From contig DIUY01000013.1 in assembly GCA_002422395.1 (NCBI GenBank), positions 1 through 28,237 on the forward strand: a DNA stretch of 28,237 nucleotides, read 5' to 3'. How positions within the stretch are numbered: position 1 is the first letter of the stretch; each line of letters begins with the position of its first letter. Source of the stretch: Methylococcaceae bacterium UBA6146. Lineage in GTDB: Bacteria; Pseudomonadota; Gammaproteobacteria; Methylococcales; Methylomonadaceae. The position numbers and the translations under genes are program-made. Shown here piece after piece: positions 1-5,949 of the stretch. Under the pieces are notes generated by a model. The model had not been told where the DNA came from. It saw only the letters and a program-made list of their open reading frames with translations, and made no database searches.

Positions 1-59
1 GGTAGAGCAACACATTCGTAATGTGTGGGTCGGCGGTTCGATTCCGCCCATCGGCTCCA
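1..59 (+). tRNA. tRNA-Thr (anticodon CGT), 5' end outside the window
   Basis: The visible part begins in the D arm (GGTAGAGC) and continues through an anticodon arm with stem ACACA/TGTGT and loop TTCGTAA, giving anticodon CGT, which reads the threonine codon ACG. The T arm (GGTTCGATTCC) and the acceptor strand CATCGGC follow, ending in an encoded CCA at 57-59. The first bases of the gene lie before the window. Its 3' half is the attachment site of the inovirus prophage, and the half kept here keeps the tRNA functional after integration. Confidence 0.93.
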
Positions 60-71
60 ATTAAATCAAAG
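15..71 (+). repeat. attL, 57-bp direct repeat in the tRNA-Thr 3' half
   Basis: The sequence from the anticodon loop to 12 bases past the tRNA CCA end is identical to 13116-13172. The match stops at base 14 on the left (A versus T) and base 72 on the right (G versus T). Integration into the 3' part of a tRNA is the standard habit of tyrosine integrases. Confidence 0.93.
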
Positions 72-113
72 GCTTATTGTTTTTTTGTAAGTTATTTTAT
101 TTATTAGTGTCCT

Positions 114-1103
114 TTAAGTGTCCAGTTTAAAATCAATGGGATTAAGTTTTGTTGCTTCTTCCAAGTGATCTGGGGCTAGGTGGGCATACCGCATAGTCAT
201 TATTAGGCTTCCGTGTCCTAGGATTTTTTGAAGCACTAAAATATTGCCGCCGTTCATAATGAAATGTGAAGCAAACGTATGTCGGAATATGTGGCTTAAT
301 TGCCCTTTTTGCAGGGTGAATGTTACGTTTTTAATACGTCGTTTTAATGTTGAATAGCTGTATTTAAACAGCCTGCCTTCCCTTATTGGGATTGATTCTA
401 TAAATTCTTTTGATATGGGTACGGTTCTATTTTTACCGTTCTTGGTGGCTCGGTAGGTGATTGCATTGTTTTTGATGTCTGTATGGTGTAGGTTTTCCGC
501 TTCGCTCCACCTTGCGCCTGTGGCTAAGCATATTCTGGCTATGTGGTAACAATCGCTTTCACTTTTTTTTAGTTCTGATAACAATTCTTCAATTTGTTTG
601 GTTTTCAGGTAATCTAGTTCTTTATCGTCTAACTTCAGTTGCCTAATATTTCTAATAGGGTTTTCTGATTTCCATTCATCTAACCTTATTAACTCGTTGA
701 ACATTGCTCTTAAATAGGCCTGTTCATTGTTTACCATGTTTTTACTGATTCCTGCTTTTAGTCGGTCGGTCCGGTAAACTGTAAAATCACTTGCGTTTAA
801 TGTTTGCCCATAGGGGTTTCCGATTTTATTCGCTAGGTTTAATAGCATTGCTTTTCTGTTTTTACCGCTTTTTAAATATTGGCCGTGTTTTTCAAACCAT
901 AAATTGATTAGATCGCTTAGCTTTCTTTTATCTGTCTTTTTTTTAGGTTCCCAGTCTTTTTCTTTTGTCTTGTTGGTTTTTAGCCATGCTTCATAACGTA
1001 ATGCTTCAGCTTTTGTCTCGAATTTTTTTCTGTATCTTTTCCCGTTTTCTCCAGTTGGCCTTATGTCCACTTTCCAACCGTTTTCAGTTTTTTTTATACT
1101 CAT
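114..1103 (-). CDS. int: Phage tyrosine integrase
   Basis: This 329-aa site-specific recombinase should catalyse integration and excision of the prophage at tRNA-Thr. An N-terminal arm-binding-like region (about 1-50) precedes a SAM-like core-binding domain (about 60-155) and a catalytic domain. Catalytic residues visible are R198 in ATGARWSEA, K221, H271 and R274 in HIFRH, H297 in LGHGS and the nucleophile Y306 in MRYAHL. The set is complete, so the enzyme is probably active. The gene lies 42 bp from attL, as expected. It is the last gene of the minus-strand operon that starts at the repressor. Its last 191 bases (121-311) are duplicated almost exactly beyond attR at 13222-13412. Confidence 0.95.
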   Translation of the reverse strand: MSIKKTENGWKVDIRPTGENGKRYRKKFETKAEALRYEAWLKTNKTKEKDWEPKKKTDKRKLSDLINLWFEKHGQYLKSGKNRKAMLLNLANKIGNPYGQTLNASDFTVYRTDRLKAGISKNMVNNEQAYLRAMFNELIRLDEWKSENPIRNIRQLKLDDKELDYLKTKQIEELLSELKKSESDCYHIARICLATGARWSEAENLHHTDIKNNAITYRATKNGKNRTVPISKEFIESIPIREGRLFKYSYSTLKRRIKNVTFTLQKGQLSHIFRHTFASHFIMNGGNILVLQKILGHGSLIMTMRYAHLAPDHLEEATKLNPIDFKLDT

Positions 1104-1112
1104 AATTTGATT

Positions 1113-1556
1113 TTAATTTATATCAATTTCTTCAAATTTCGCTCTGGCTTTTATGTATTCGTTAGCACATTTTACGGTTTCTTCTTGGGATTTTTTTCCG
1201 TAACACCTTTCCGGTTTTTTGTAATATTTTTTAAACATTGCGTCTTTCTTAGCCTTTGCTTCATCTTCTGCTTTTTTTGCTAATCGGATTTCTTCTAATT
1301 GCCGTTGTTTTTCAACTTCGATTCTTGCCCGTTCCCTTTGGGCGTTTAGTTGCCTTTCGTTAACAATATCGACCACCTTACCAACCGCATTGCCTACTAC
1401 TGTTGATGTTATTTGGAGCCTATCTTCTACCGCTTCAATTCGTTTAACTGGGTTTATTAAATAATTCCCTGCCGCTATTAAGGCGTAAAGCATTCCGCCA
1501 CCAATTACAATTCCGGTTATTATTTGTAGGGTTAAGTTATTGTTATTTGGTTGCAT
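1113..1556 (-). CDS. Membrane-anchored coiled-coil protein, inovirus accessory gene
   Basis: I do not recognise a family for this 147-aa protein. One hydrophobic segment at about residues 9-32 is followed by a long charged stretch (about 40-115) rich in E, K, R and A that should form a coiled coil. The C terminus has two cysteines (ERCYGKK and VKCANEY) that could pair. The topology is probably an N-terminal anchor with a helical rod. It sits 9 bp upstream of int in the minus-strand operon and 32 bp after the DUF29 gene. It begins with ATG preceded by a plausible CAGG ribosome site. It is not part of the usual inovirus core, so it is cargo. A role in superinfection exclusion or in helping the neighbouring nuclease is possible, but this is inference. 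Confidence 0.75.
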   Translation of the reverse strand: MQPNNNNLTLQIITGIVIGGGMLYALIAAGNYLINPVKRIEAVEDRLQITSTVVGNAVGKVVDIVNERQLNAQRERARIEVEKQRQLEEIRLAKKAEDEAKAKKDAMFKKYYKKPERCYGKKSQEETVKCANEYIKARAKFEEIDIN

Positions 1557-1588
1557 TTTTAAAACCTGCTTTGTATTTTTTTCTTAAT

Positions 1589-2020
1589 TTAGTTCTCTGG
1601 GTAAAAATCATTTTTTGTGATTTCGTCCAGTTCCCATGGGCAGTTTTGCGGGAATGTTTTTTTATCCAATTTAGTTTCCTTGGCCGCTTTGATTACCGCG
1701 ATTTCGTAAGCATCCTTTAGTATTTCACCAAGCTGATTTTTAAGGCTGGGATTGTCTTTAAGAACTTTGACAAATTGAAGCCGTTGTTCATCAATAGTCA
1801 GTTCCCAGCTCCTGCCCCTGTAGGCCGGTTGGTATTGCCATTTCAGCAAGTGCATTAGCAAGATAGTTAAGCGGCTTTCCAGCTCACGTTTTTCTGATCG
1901 TCCCATGCTTTCAATTTCCTCTATCAAATTTTCTAAGTCAATTTCACTAAATTGGCCAGATTTAAGAAATGCCGCTTGTTGTTGCGTCCATGTGTAAAAA
2001 TCTTTTTCGTAGGTCGCCAT
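1589..2020 (-). CDS. DUF29 family protein
   Basis: This 143-aa protein matches the DUF29 pattern closely. It has an N-terminal DFYTWTQQQAAFLKSG segment, the central block LIEEIESMGRSEKRELESR and the following HLLKWQYQP segment. DUF29 proteins are all-helical, common in cyanobacteria and proteobacteria, often present in several copies or near mobile elements, and have no established function. Here it lies between a membrane coiled-coil gene and a membrane-anchored nuclease gene, 12 bp downstream of the latter, in a repressor-led operon. That setting suggests lysogenic conversion or defence cargo, but the sequence itself shows no catalytic motif. Confidence 0.85.
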   Translation of the reverse strand: MATYEKDFYTWTQQQAAFLKSGQFSEIDLENLIEEIESMGRSEKRELESRLTILLMHLLKWQYQPAYRGRSWELTIDEQRLQFVKVLKDNPSLKNQLGEILKDAYEIAVIKAAKETKLDKKTFPQNCPWELDEITKNDFYPEN

Positions 2021-2032
2021 GATTTAACACCT

Positions 2033-2992
2033 TTAATAATATTTTGGAGTTTGGTTTTTTCTGATTTGTAACGTATTTTTGCAAATAGGGTAATTTCTGC
2101 ATCCCCAGAACTCATTACCTTTATTGTGCGGTTTTTGGCTTATCCGTTTTGTCATTTTGATATTGCAGTTTACGCAAGTGGGTACATTGAAGTCATTAAC
2201 CCTTACTATCTTGTCAATTTGTGCTTTGCTTGCTTCGTCCAGTTCGTTGAAGCGTTTTAAGCATTCATCACCGTCAATAAGTAAAATCCTTTTGCCGCGT
2301 TTAAATTCCTTGGCCACTTTGGTAAAGGTTGAAGTGGTTATATAAAATCCATCGCTGGCATTTTCGGCGGCCATAATGCCGTACAGTTCCCTAATTTCCT
2401 TAACGTCTACGGGTCTGCTCCATGCTTTGCATTGCCCTATAAACATAAGTTCCCCATTATTGTTTTTTACTTTTAAGTCTATACCGTTATCTTTGCCGAT
2501 ATTGGTAACGCTGGCGTTACATTTCCTTGTTTTTAGATATTCTACACAAACGTCCTCGAACAACTTCCATTCAATGGACATTAAGAACTCTTTGTTCCAT
2601 ACGATTTTTTCAGGTTCTTGGGGCTTGGTTTCTTTCTGTTTGGTTTTTTCCCATTCTTCCCAAATATCAGGGCGTTTAAATCGGGTGGTTTCGCCTTTGC
2701 CGTATTGGTTTGATTGGTAATTGCTTGCTTGGGATTTTGCTTTGTTAGTAGCCGTTCTGTAATGATGATTTTGGGGTGTCCAATAAGTTTCCCATGCTTT
2801 TATATCTATTGCGTCGTCTTTCTTTTTGTTGAAATTTTGATAGGGCTTTTTTTCTTCTTTGTTTTTTGTTTTAAAAATTTCGGAAATGATGTAAATGATA
2901 AAACTTAATACTAAGAACCAGACTGCCATTTTTATCATCCCGATTATGGCTGCACCAATTAGAGCGCCTATAAATTCTAGTAGTTTTAGCAT
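2033..2992 (-). CDS. Membrane-anchored Mrr-like restriction endonuclease with C4 zinc ribbon
   Basis: This is a 319-aa protein with three parts. Residues 1-40 hold two closely spaced hydrophobic segments, giving an inner-membrane anchor. Residues 45-130 are a polar linker. Residues about 137-250 are a PD-(D/E)XK nuclease domain of the Mrr_cat type, with the Asp of GIDLKV (D172) and the QCK motif (Q187, K189). Residues 273-304 form a topoisomerase-type C4 zinc ribbon (C273, C276, C298, C304). Mrr-family enzymes cut DNA, often modified or foreign DNA. The membrane anchor would place the nuclease where filamentous phage DNA enters or leaves. The gene is in the minus-strand lysogeny operon, 15 bp after a tiny membrane peptide gene. 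An anti-superinfection or anti-plasmid role is inferred. Confidence 0.85.
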   Translation of the reverse strand: MLKLLEFIGALIGAAIIGMIKMAVWFLVLSFIIYIISEIFKTKNKEEKKPYQNFNKKKDDAIDIKAWETYWTPQNHHYRTATNKAKSQASNYQSNQYGKGETTRFKRPDIWEEWEKTKQKETKPQEPEKIVWNKEFLMSIEWKLFEDVCVEYLKTRKCNASVTNIGKDNGIDLKVKNNNGELMFIGQCKAWSRPVDVKEIRELYGIMAAENASDGFYITTSTFTKVAKEFKRGKRILLIDGDECLKRFNELDEASKAQIDKIVRVNDFNVPTCVNCNIKMTKRISQKPHNKGNEFWGCRNYPICKNTLQIRKNQTPKYY

Positions 2993-3007
2993 GCGGGTTA
3001 TTCCACA

Positions 3008-3145
3008 CTAAGGCAACATGACGGGTTTGCTATTATCAACTGGTTTAGGCATTAACCTTTCTGGGTGGGTGTATATTCCATAAATAATCAATCCACCGCC
3101 AATTAACACCAAGGCCACTTCCCTAAAAGTTTTAAAGTTTCTCAT
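3008..3145 (-). CDS. 45-aa single-pass membrane peptide
   Basis: The small ORF starts with ATG at 3145 and ends with TAG at 3008-3010. Residues about 10-26 (VALVLIGGGLIIYGIYT) form one transmembrane helix. A positively charged N-terminal patch (RNFKTFR) predicts the N terminus inside. It fits exactly between the repressor gene (24 bp away) and the nuclease gene (15 bp away) on the same strand, so the spacing supports a real gene. I cannot assign a family. Small membrane peptides in phage immunity regions often act in exclusion, but this is only analogy. Confidence 0.6.
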   Translation of the reverse strand: MRNFKTFREVALVLIGGGLIIYGIYTHPERLMPKPVDNSKPVMLP

Positions 3146-3169
3146 ACCATTTTTTCCTGATCTGTTCTG

Positions 3170-3442
3170 CTATTTTGTACCCGTTAGTAGTCTGTGATCG
3201 CTTCTTACTTCTTCTAGTTCTGGGCTTATTTGCCCTGCTTCGGGGATTGTTTCGCCGAATACTATCCAATATTTGTACTCTGGCCATAGCTTGCTTAATG
3301 CTTCTATGTGTTCTTCATTTGCTGATTGTTTTTCTATTTCTATTGCCTGCCAAGTGTAGTCGGGTATTCCTGTTTCTTTCTCTAATTTCCTTCTGCTCAA
3401 CTTCTTGAATTTTCTTAGTTGTTCAATTCTTTTACCTATCAT
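3170..3442 (-). CDS. Xre-type helix-turn-helix repressor
   Basis: This 90-aa protein has an N-terminal helix-turn-helix of the Cro/CI (Xre) class, from KRIEQLRKFKKLSRRKLEKE to about residue 55, with the recognition helix around TGIPDYTWQAIE. There is no C-terminal oligomerisation or protease domain, so SOS cleavage of the LexA type is not expected. It is transcribed away from the excisionase-like gene at 3540, and the inverted repeats between them (3455-3501) are the obvious operators. It heads a minus-strand operon running through the nuclease and DUF29 genes to int. Its position is that of the lysogeny repressor of other inoviruses. The exact regulator type is inferred from position and fold. 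Confidence 0.85.
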   Translation of the reverse strand: MIGKRIEQLRKFKKLSRRKLEKETGIPDYTWQAIEIEKQSANEEHIEALSKLWPEYKYWIVFGETIPEAGQISPELEEVRSDHRLLTGTK

Positions 3443-3454
3443 TATCCATATATC

Positions 3455-3501
3455 CTAAATTATATTGACTTAGTATATATAATTTAGTAATATTTACTAA
3501 A
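3455..3501. promoter_or_regulatory. Overlapping operator-like inverted repeats in the divergent control region
   Basis: Two perfect inverted repeats are visible. The first pairs CTAAATTATAT (3455-3465) with ATATAATTTAG (3477-3487) across an 11-nt spacer. The second is TTTAGTAA-TAT-TTACTAAA (3483-3501). The two share the TTTAG core. They cover the spacer and -10 of the plus-strand promoter, so a bound repressor would block the early operon. They also lie upstream of the repressor gene, allowing self-control. The binding protein is inferred to be the Xre protein encoded at 3170-3442. Confidence 0.65.
3465..3493 (+). promoter_or_regulatory. Sigma-70 promoter of the plus-strand phage operon
   Basis: The -35 element TTGACT (3465-3470) and the -10 element TAATAT (3488-3493) are separated by 17 bp, a near-consensus arrangement. 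Transcription should start near 3500 and run into the excisionase-like gene at 3540. Both operator palindromes overlap the promoter. Confidence 0.7.
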
Positions 3502-3530
3502 CTTTATACAGAACTATACAGAACTATAAG
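3501..3530 (+). repeat. Tandem 10-bp repeats, consensus GAACTATA
   Basis: GAACTATACA (3511-3520) and GAACTATAAG (3521-3530) are preceded by a degenerate copy, ACTTTATACA (3501-3510). The 10-bp period puts all copies on one face of the helix. The same 8-mer pair occurs just before rep (11681) and, inverted, after rep (13013 and 13084). These look like binding sites for a phage-encoded protein. Confidence 0.7.
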
Positions 3531-3539
3531 GCGTAAATC

Positions 3540-3749
3540 ATGGAGTTGCAACCAATAACAATGCAGTTTTCGCCCGTTTTGGTCTGCACTATTGCGCGTT
3601 TTAGTGAGCTGTCGGGGATTGATGAGGGTATTGTTTTGGGGTGGGTAAAAAAGGGCTATCTACCCACCAAGCGGATAGGCAAATACTGCTTGATTAACTT
3701 GGCATTATTTAACCAAGACCTTTTGAACAGTGAAATTTTTGGCGATTAA
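3540..3749 (+). CDS. Excisionase-like / MerR-like helix-turn-helix regulator
   Basis: This 69-aa protein has a winged-helix core (FSELSGIDEGIVLGWVKKGYLPTKRIG split over about residues 22-48) that resembles excisionase and phage AlpA/Cox-like DNA-binding proteins. The GWVKKGYLP segment is the typical recognition helix plus wing start. It is the first gene downstream of the early promoter and divergent from the repressor. That is the position of Xis or Cro-like regulators that bend attachment-site DNA and shut off the repressor. Whether it acts as Xis, as a Cro-like switch or as both cannot be told from the sequence. Confidence 0.7.
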   Translation: MELQPITMQFSPVLVCTIARFSELSGIDEGIVLGWVKKGYLPTKRIGKYCLINLALFNQDLLNSEIFGD

Positions 3750-3781
3750 CAGCACATACAGGCTTAAGCCTAGGGGGCATT

Positions 3782-4282
3782 ATGAATATTACTAATAAGA
3801 TACTGGTTTCAAAAATTGAATTTATTCACCGTTGCTATTTGGATGAATTGCAGGCCGGTGGTGATTCTTTACGTTCTTGGCATTCTGCCCATCTTAAATT
3901 ATGCGGTTTCCGTTTGTTGATGAATTCTGACCAATCAAAGGTCGACCTAATCGAACAGGCCATAAAAAAACTGGATTCTATTGAGGCTGATTTTAAAAAT
4001 TCTCTAAATAATGTGGATAACGACATTTCCCCTATTGGCTTTGTTTCTTCAAAAAAACCGTTTTTAGAGCTTTTAACAGAATACATGGATTATTGCGGAG
4101 ATTATGCAGCGTGTATGCCTTCTGAGGATTGGGTTGATCGTGTTCGTTTGGTTGTTGAGCAATCAAAGGGAATTACCCAGCTGGAAGAATTGCCCTTTTT
4201 AAATTCACATAACAAAACCTGCGCCTGTGTAGGTTTGAATTCTTGCCCAGATTGTGGATCATCATTAGTTGGGGGCTACTAA
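3782..4282 (+). CDS. Inovirus protein of unknown function with C-terminal zinc-ribbon-like tail
   Basis: This 166-aa protein belongs to no family I recognise. The N-terminal 90 residues look helical. The C terminus carries a CAC-x6-CPDCG cluster (TCACVGLNSCPDCG), which could bind zinc. It is the second gene of the plus-strand operon, 32 bp after the excisionase-like gene, and its TAA is directly followed by the ATG of the next gene (4283), so the two are probably translationally coupled. The position matches the non-structural early region of inoviruses, where poorly conserved regulators and replication helpers are found. Confidence 0.75.
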   Translation: MNITNKILVSKIEFIHRCYLDELQAGGDSLRSWHSAHLKLCGFRLLMNSDQSKVDLIEQAIKKLDSIEADFKNSLNNVDNDISPIGFVSSKKPFLELLTEYMDYCGDYAACMPSEDWVDRVRLVVEQSKGITQLEELPFLNSHNKTCACVGLNSCPDCGSSLVGGY

Positions 4283-4495
4283 ATGAATCAGTGCATATAT
4301 TGTTTAAAACCAATGGAACCATCAAATTTCCGTAATTATTACTGTAGTATGGAATGTTGCTGTGCTGATTTGGGTTTACCTGTTCCCACGACAAAGGACG
4401 TCAAAAAAAAATCATCTTCAAATCAGGCCGACTTATTTCAAACGTTTTTCCCCCTTGATCGGTCGTCTGATGCTTTGGGTCAGGGGGGCAACTAA
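4283..4495 (+). CDS. Small cysteine-rich protein, zinc-finger-like
   Basis: This 70-aa protein starts with MNQCIYC and has a second cysteine group YYCSMECCC about 15 residues later. The CxxC...CxxxC pattern resembles a treble-clef or FCS-like zinc finger. The C-terminal half is polar. The ATG follows the upstream stop with no gap and has a GGGGG ribosome site inside the preceding gene. Its own TAA overlaps the ATG of the next gene (TAATG). No function can be assigned beyond probable zinc binding. Confidence 0.7.
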   Translation: MNQCIYCLKPMEPSNFRNYYCSMECCCADLGLPVPTTKDVKKKSSSNQADLFQTFFPLDRSSDALGQGGN

Positions 4496-4782
4496 TGCGC
4501 TTAGAACATGTTGTTAAATCAATTTATGCCGTCCATGTTGATCCTGCCGATTATGAACAAGACAGGCAGAATCCTTTGTTTATTAATCAGCGTACAGGGC
4601 AGTTTGTTTTTAAATCCTGTTTTTATATCAAAAAGCCGTCTGAAGAGATTACTCAGTGTGCAAAGTGTGGGCAATCACAAACCAAACAAACATGGCAATC
4701 TGTCCGTAATTTAATTACCCGCACATTATGTGGTTGCCCTATTTCCTTAACTATTATTCCGGTTAATGACCATGACTACTGA
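4495..4782 (+). CDS. Small protein with a zinc-ribbon-like cysteine cluster
   Basis: This 95-aa protein has CAKCG at about residue 61 and LCGCP at about residue 81, a CxxC...CxC arrangement. The N-terminal half has alternating hydrophobic residues suggestive of beta strands. It starts at an ATG overlapping the previous stop codon, with AGGGGGG as the ribosome site. Its 3' end overlaps the next gene by 17 bp. No family is recognised. It is one of four successive small proteins in this operon with paired cysteines. Confidence 0.7.
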   Translation: MRLEHVVKSIYAVHVDPADYEQDRQNPLFINQRTGQFVFKSCFYIKKPSEEITQCAKCGQSQTKQTWQSVRNLITRTLCGCPISLTIIPVNDHDY

Positions 4783-5047
4783 TATTGATTCCTTGCCTGT
4801 TCGCGGTTCTCATTCTGATCTTGTTGATCGTGATCGTGTTTACAGGACTTCTCTTACTTCATCTGACTATTTACGTCTTGAAACTGAAGCTTTAGAGCGG
4901 GGCATGAAAGCTTATGGACTTACCAAGTCGATTGTTACTTTATATCTTAACAAGAAGTTAGTTTTGATAAGTGAATTGCCGGAACCGTTACGCCAGCAAG
5001 TTCTTGACTTCGTTAGTGGTAAAGCTGGTTCGGTTGGGGGTGTTTGA
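4766..5047 (+). CDS. Probable ribbon-helix-helix DNA-binding protein
   Basis: In this 93-aa protein the segment VYRTSLTSSDYLRLETEAL is followed by a helical stretch (YGLTKSIVTLYLNKKLV). This has the strand-helix-helix layout of Arc/MetJ/CopG repressors, with the strand near VYRTSL contacting DNA. A second ATG two codons later (4772) is an alternative start. It overlaps the previous gene by 17 bp, and its TGA overlaps the ATG of the next (TGATG). It is a candidate for binding the 10-bp tandem repeats, because RHH dimers favour short direct repeats on one DNA face. That link is inference. Another possibility is a relative of small inovirus replication regulators. Confidence 0.6.
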   Translation: MTMTTDIDSLPVRGSHSDLVDRDRVYRTSLTSSDYLRLETEALERGMKAYGLTKSIVTLYLNKKLVLISELPEPLRQQVLDFVSGKAGSVGGV

Positions 5048-5169
5048 TGCTTCAATTTTTAGATTGGCTTTATATCATCCCTGTTTTTGTCGTGCCTTAT
5101 GTCCTTGGTTGGTATCGCCTGGTTGAAATTTTCATTGGTTTGATTTTTCGTTCTAAGGGCGGTGCGTGA
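5047..5169 (+). CDS. 40-aa hydrophobic membrane peptide
   Basis: The peptide is almost wholly hydrophobic (FLDWLYIIPVFVVPYVLG and then LVEIFIGLIF), ending in a basic RSKGGA tail. Its start overlaps the upstream stop (TGATG) and has a GGGGG ribosome site. Its size and topology suit a minor coat protein such as pVII/pIX of Ff phages, or a membrane assembly peptide. It sits before the ssDNA-binding gene rather than next to the coat genes, so the identification is open. Confidence 0.55.
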   Translation: MLQFLDWLYIIPVFVVPYVLGWYRLVEIFIGLIFRSKGGA

Positions 5170-5249
5170 TTAAATCTAAACCACGCTGTTCAACCTGTGG
5201 CTGTTTTGTATCTGTGCGTTATTATTGGTGTTTTAGGTGCAAGAAATGA
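5166..5249 (+). CDS. 27-aa zinc-ribbon micropeptide (GTG start)
   Basis: The ORF begins with GTG at 5166, six bases after an AAGGG ribosome site, and overlaps the end of the preceding gene. It encodes two cysteine knuckles (CSTCGC and CFRCKK) separated by an aromatic strand, a minimal zinc ribbon. Basic residues dominate. The good ribosome site and motif density argue that it is real in spite of its size. Function is unknown; nucleic-acid binding is likely. Confidence 0.5.
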   Translation: MIKSKPRCSTCGCFVSVRYYWCFRCKK

Positions 5250-5308
5250 ATCTTTTTATCTCTATTGTTTGTTGCTTTTATAGGTCGCCTCGGTGGTGTT
5301 TAACTTAA
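5246..5308 (+). CDS. Possible 20-aa hydrophobic peptide
   Basis: A 20-codon ORF starts at an ATG overlapping the stop of the zinc-ribbon peptide (ATGA), with AGGTG six bases upstream. It encodes a short hydrophobic stretch (NLFISIVCCFY) and ends just before the long hairpin. The coupling pattern fits the operon, but the length makes it weakly supported. Confidence 0.25.
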   Translation: MNLFISIVCCFYRSPRWCLT

Positions 5309-5313
5309 CTCCA

Positions 5314-5367
5314 GATATTGATTTACAAAAAAAACATGCTTTACCGTTTTTTTTGTAAATCAATATC
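5314..5367. other. Perfect 22-bp hairpin, candidate replication/packaging signal or strong terminator
   Basis: The left arm 5314-5335 and right arm 5346-5367 are perfectly complementary over 22 bp, with a 10-nt loop (ATGCTTTACC). The inner part of the stem is A8/T8 and the outer part GATATTGATTTAC. In a single-stranded phage genome this would be the most stable AT-type hairpin in the region. It lies in the gap between the early genes and the ssDNA-binding gene. Filamentous phages use such hairpins for packaging signals, complementary-strand origins and terminators. The sequence alone does not decide between them. Confidence 0.7.
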
Positions 5368-5437
5368 CGCCGTCGGCAGACTTCAAATAAATTTAACACC
5401 TTTATTTGTCAGATAAGGAAACTTATTTAAACCGTTA

Positions 5438-5470
5438 GGGCTTTTCGGCTTTAAAAGCCCGTAATTTTTT
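5438..5470 (+). terminator. Rho-independent terminator before the ssDNA-binding gene
   Basis: The stem GGGCTTTT (5438-5445) pairs with AAAAGCCC (5453-5460) around loop CGGCTTT, and a T6 run follows at 5465-5470. It would end early transcription or trim read-through into the virion genes, so the pV-like gene at 5490 may have its own promoter or depend on partial read-through. Confidence 0.65.
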
Positions 5471-5489
5471 AACTTTGTAGGTAATTATT

Positions 5490-5879
5490 ATGTCAGAGCA
5501 AACAAATGGCTTCTTAGGAAATATGCAAACCACCGTTGTGGGCATGGTCCGTAGCCTAACCCGTTATGAAATTAAGGAAGAAGCTACTAAAGGCGGATCA
5601 ATCTGGATCACGTCCCCTAATACAGGCATGAATCCAGATTTATTGGGCGAGGAAATCATAAAAATTAAAATGCCCCATGCCATGTTTGACCAACAACGTG
5701 AAAAGCTCGAACAGGGAATTATCCAGATTCCAGGTATGTTTGAAATATTTGCCCAAATCACCATGGCCGGAGGCAACAAAGCCTCATTAACAGCCCTGTC
5801 AATACGCCCATACCTGCCAGAACCCGCCCCTAAAGCATCGGGACAACAAACAACAACGGCTAACACCAAACAGCCATAA
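5490..5879 (+). CDS. Single-stranded DNA-binding protein (pV-like)
   Basis: This 129-aa protein is placed and sized like the ssDNA-binding protein that coats inovirus progeny strands before export. The core (about 1-105) is predicted beta-rich, with short alternating segments such as SIWITSP and ALSIRPYLP. The C-terminal tail is proline-, threonine- and glutamine-rich, as in Pf1-type and other ssDNA-binding proteins with flexible tails. A TAGG ribosome site precedes the ATG. It opens the virion-gene block. The assignment rests on position, length and general pattern more than on a decisive motif. Confidence 0.7.
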   Translation: MSEQTNGFLGNMQTTVVGMVRSLTRYEIKEEATKGGSIWITSPNTGMNPDLLGEEIIKIKMPHAMFDQQREKLEQGIIQIPGMFEIFAQITMAGGNKASLTALSIRPYLPEPAPKASGQQTTTANTKQP

Positions 5880-5949
5880 CAGAATTGGCGCAAGTCAATA
5901 AACCATGCCCATACGGGCATAACACAACATCTATTAAGGAATCGGTAAC

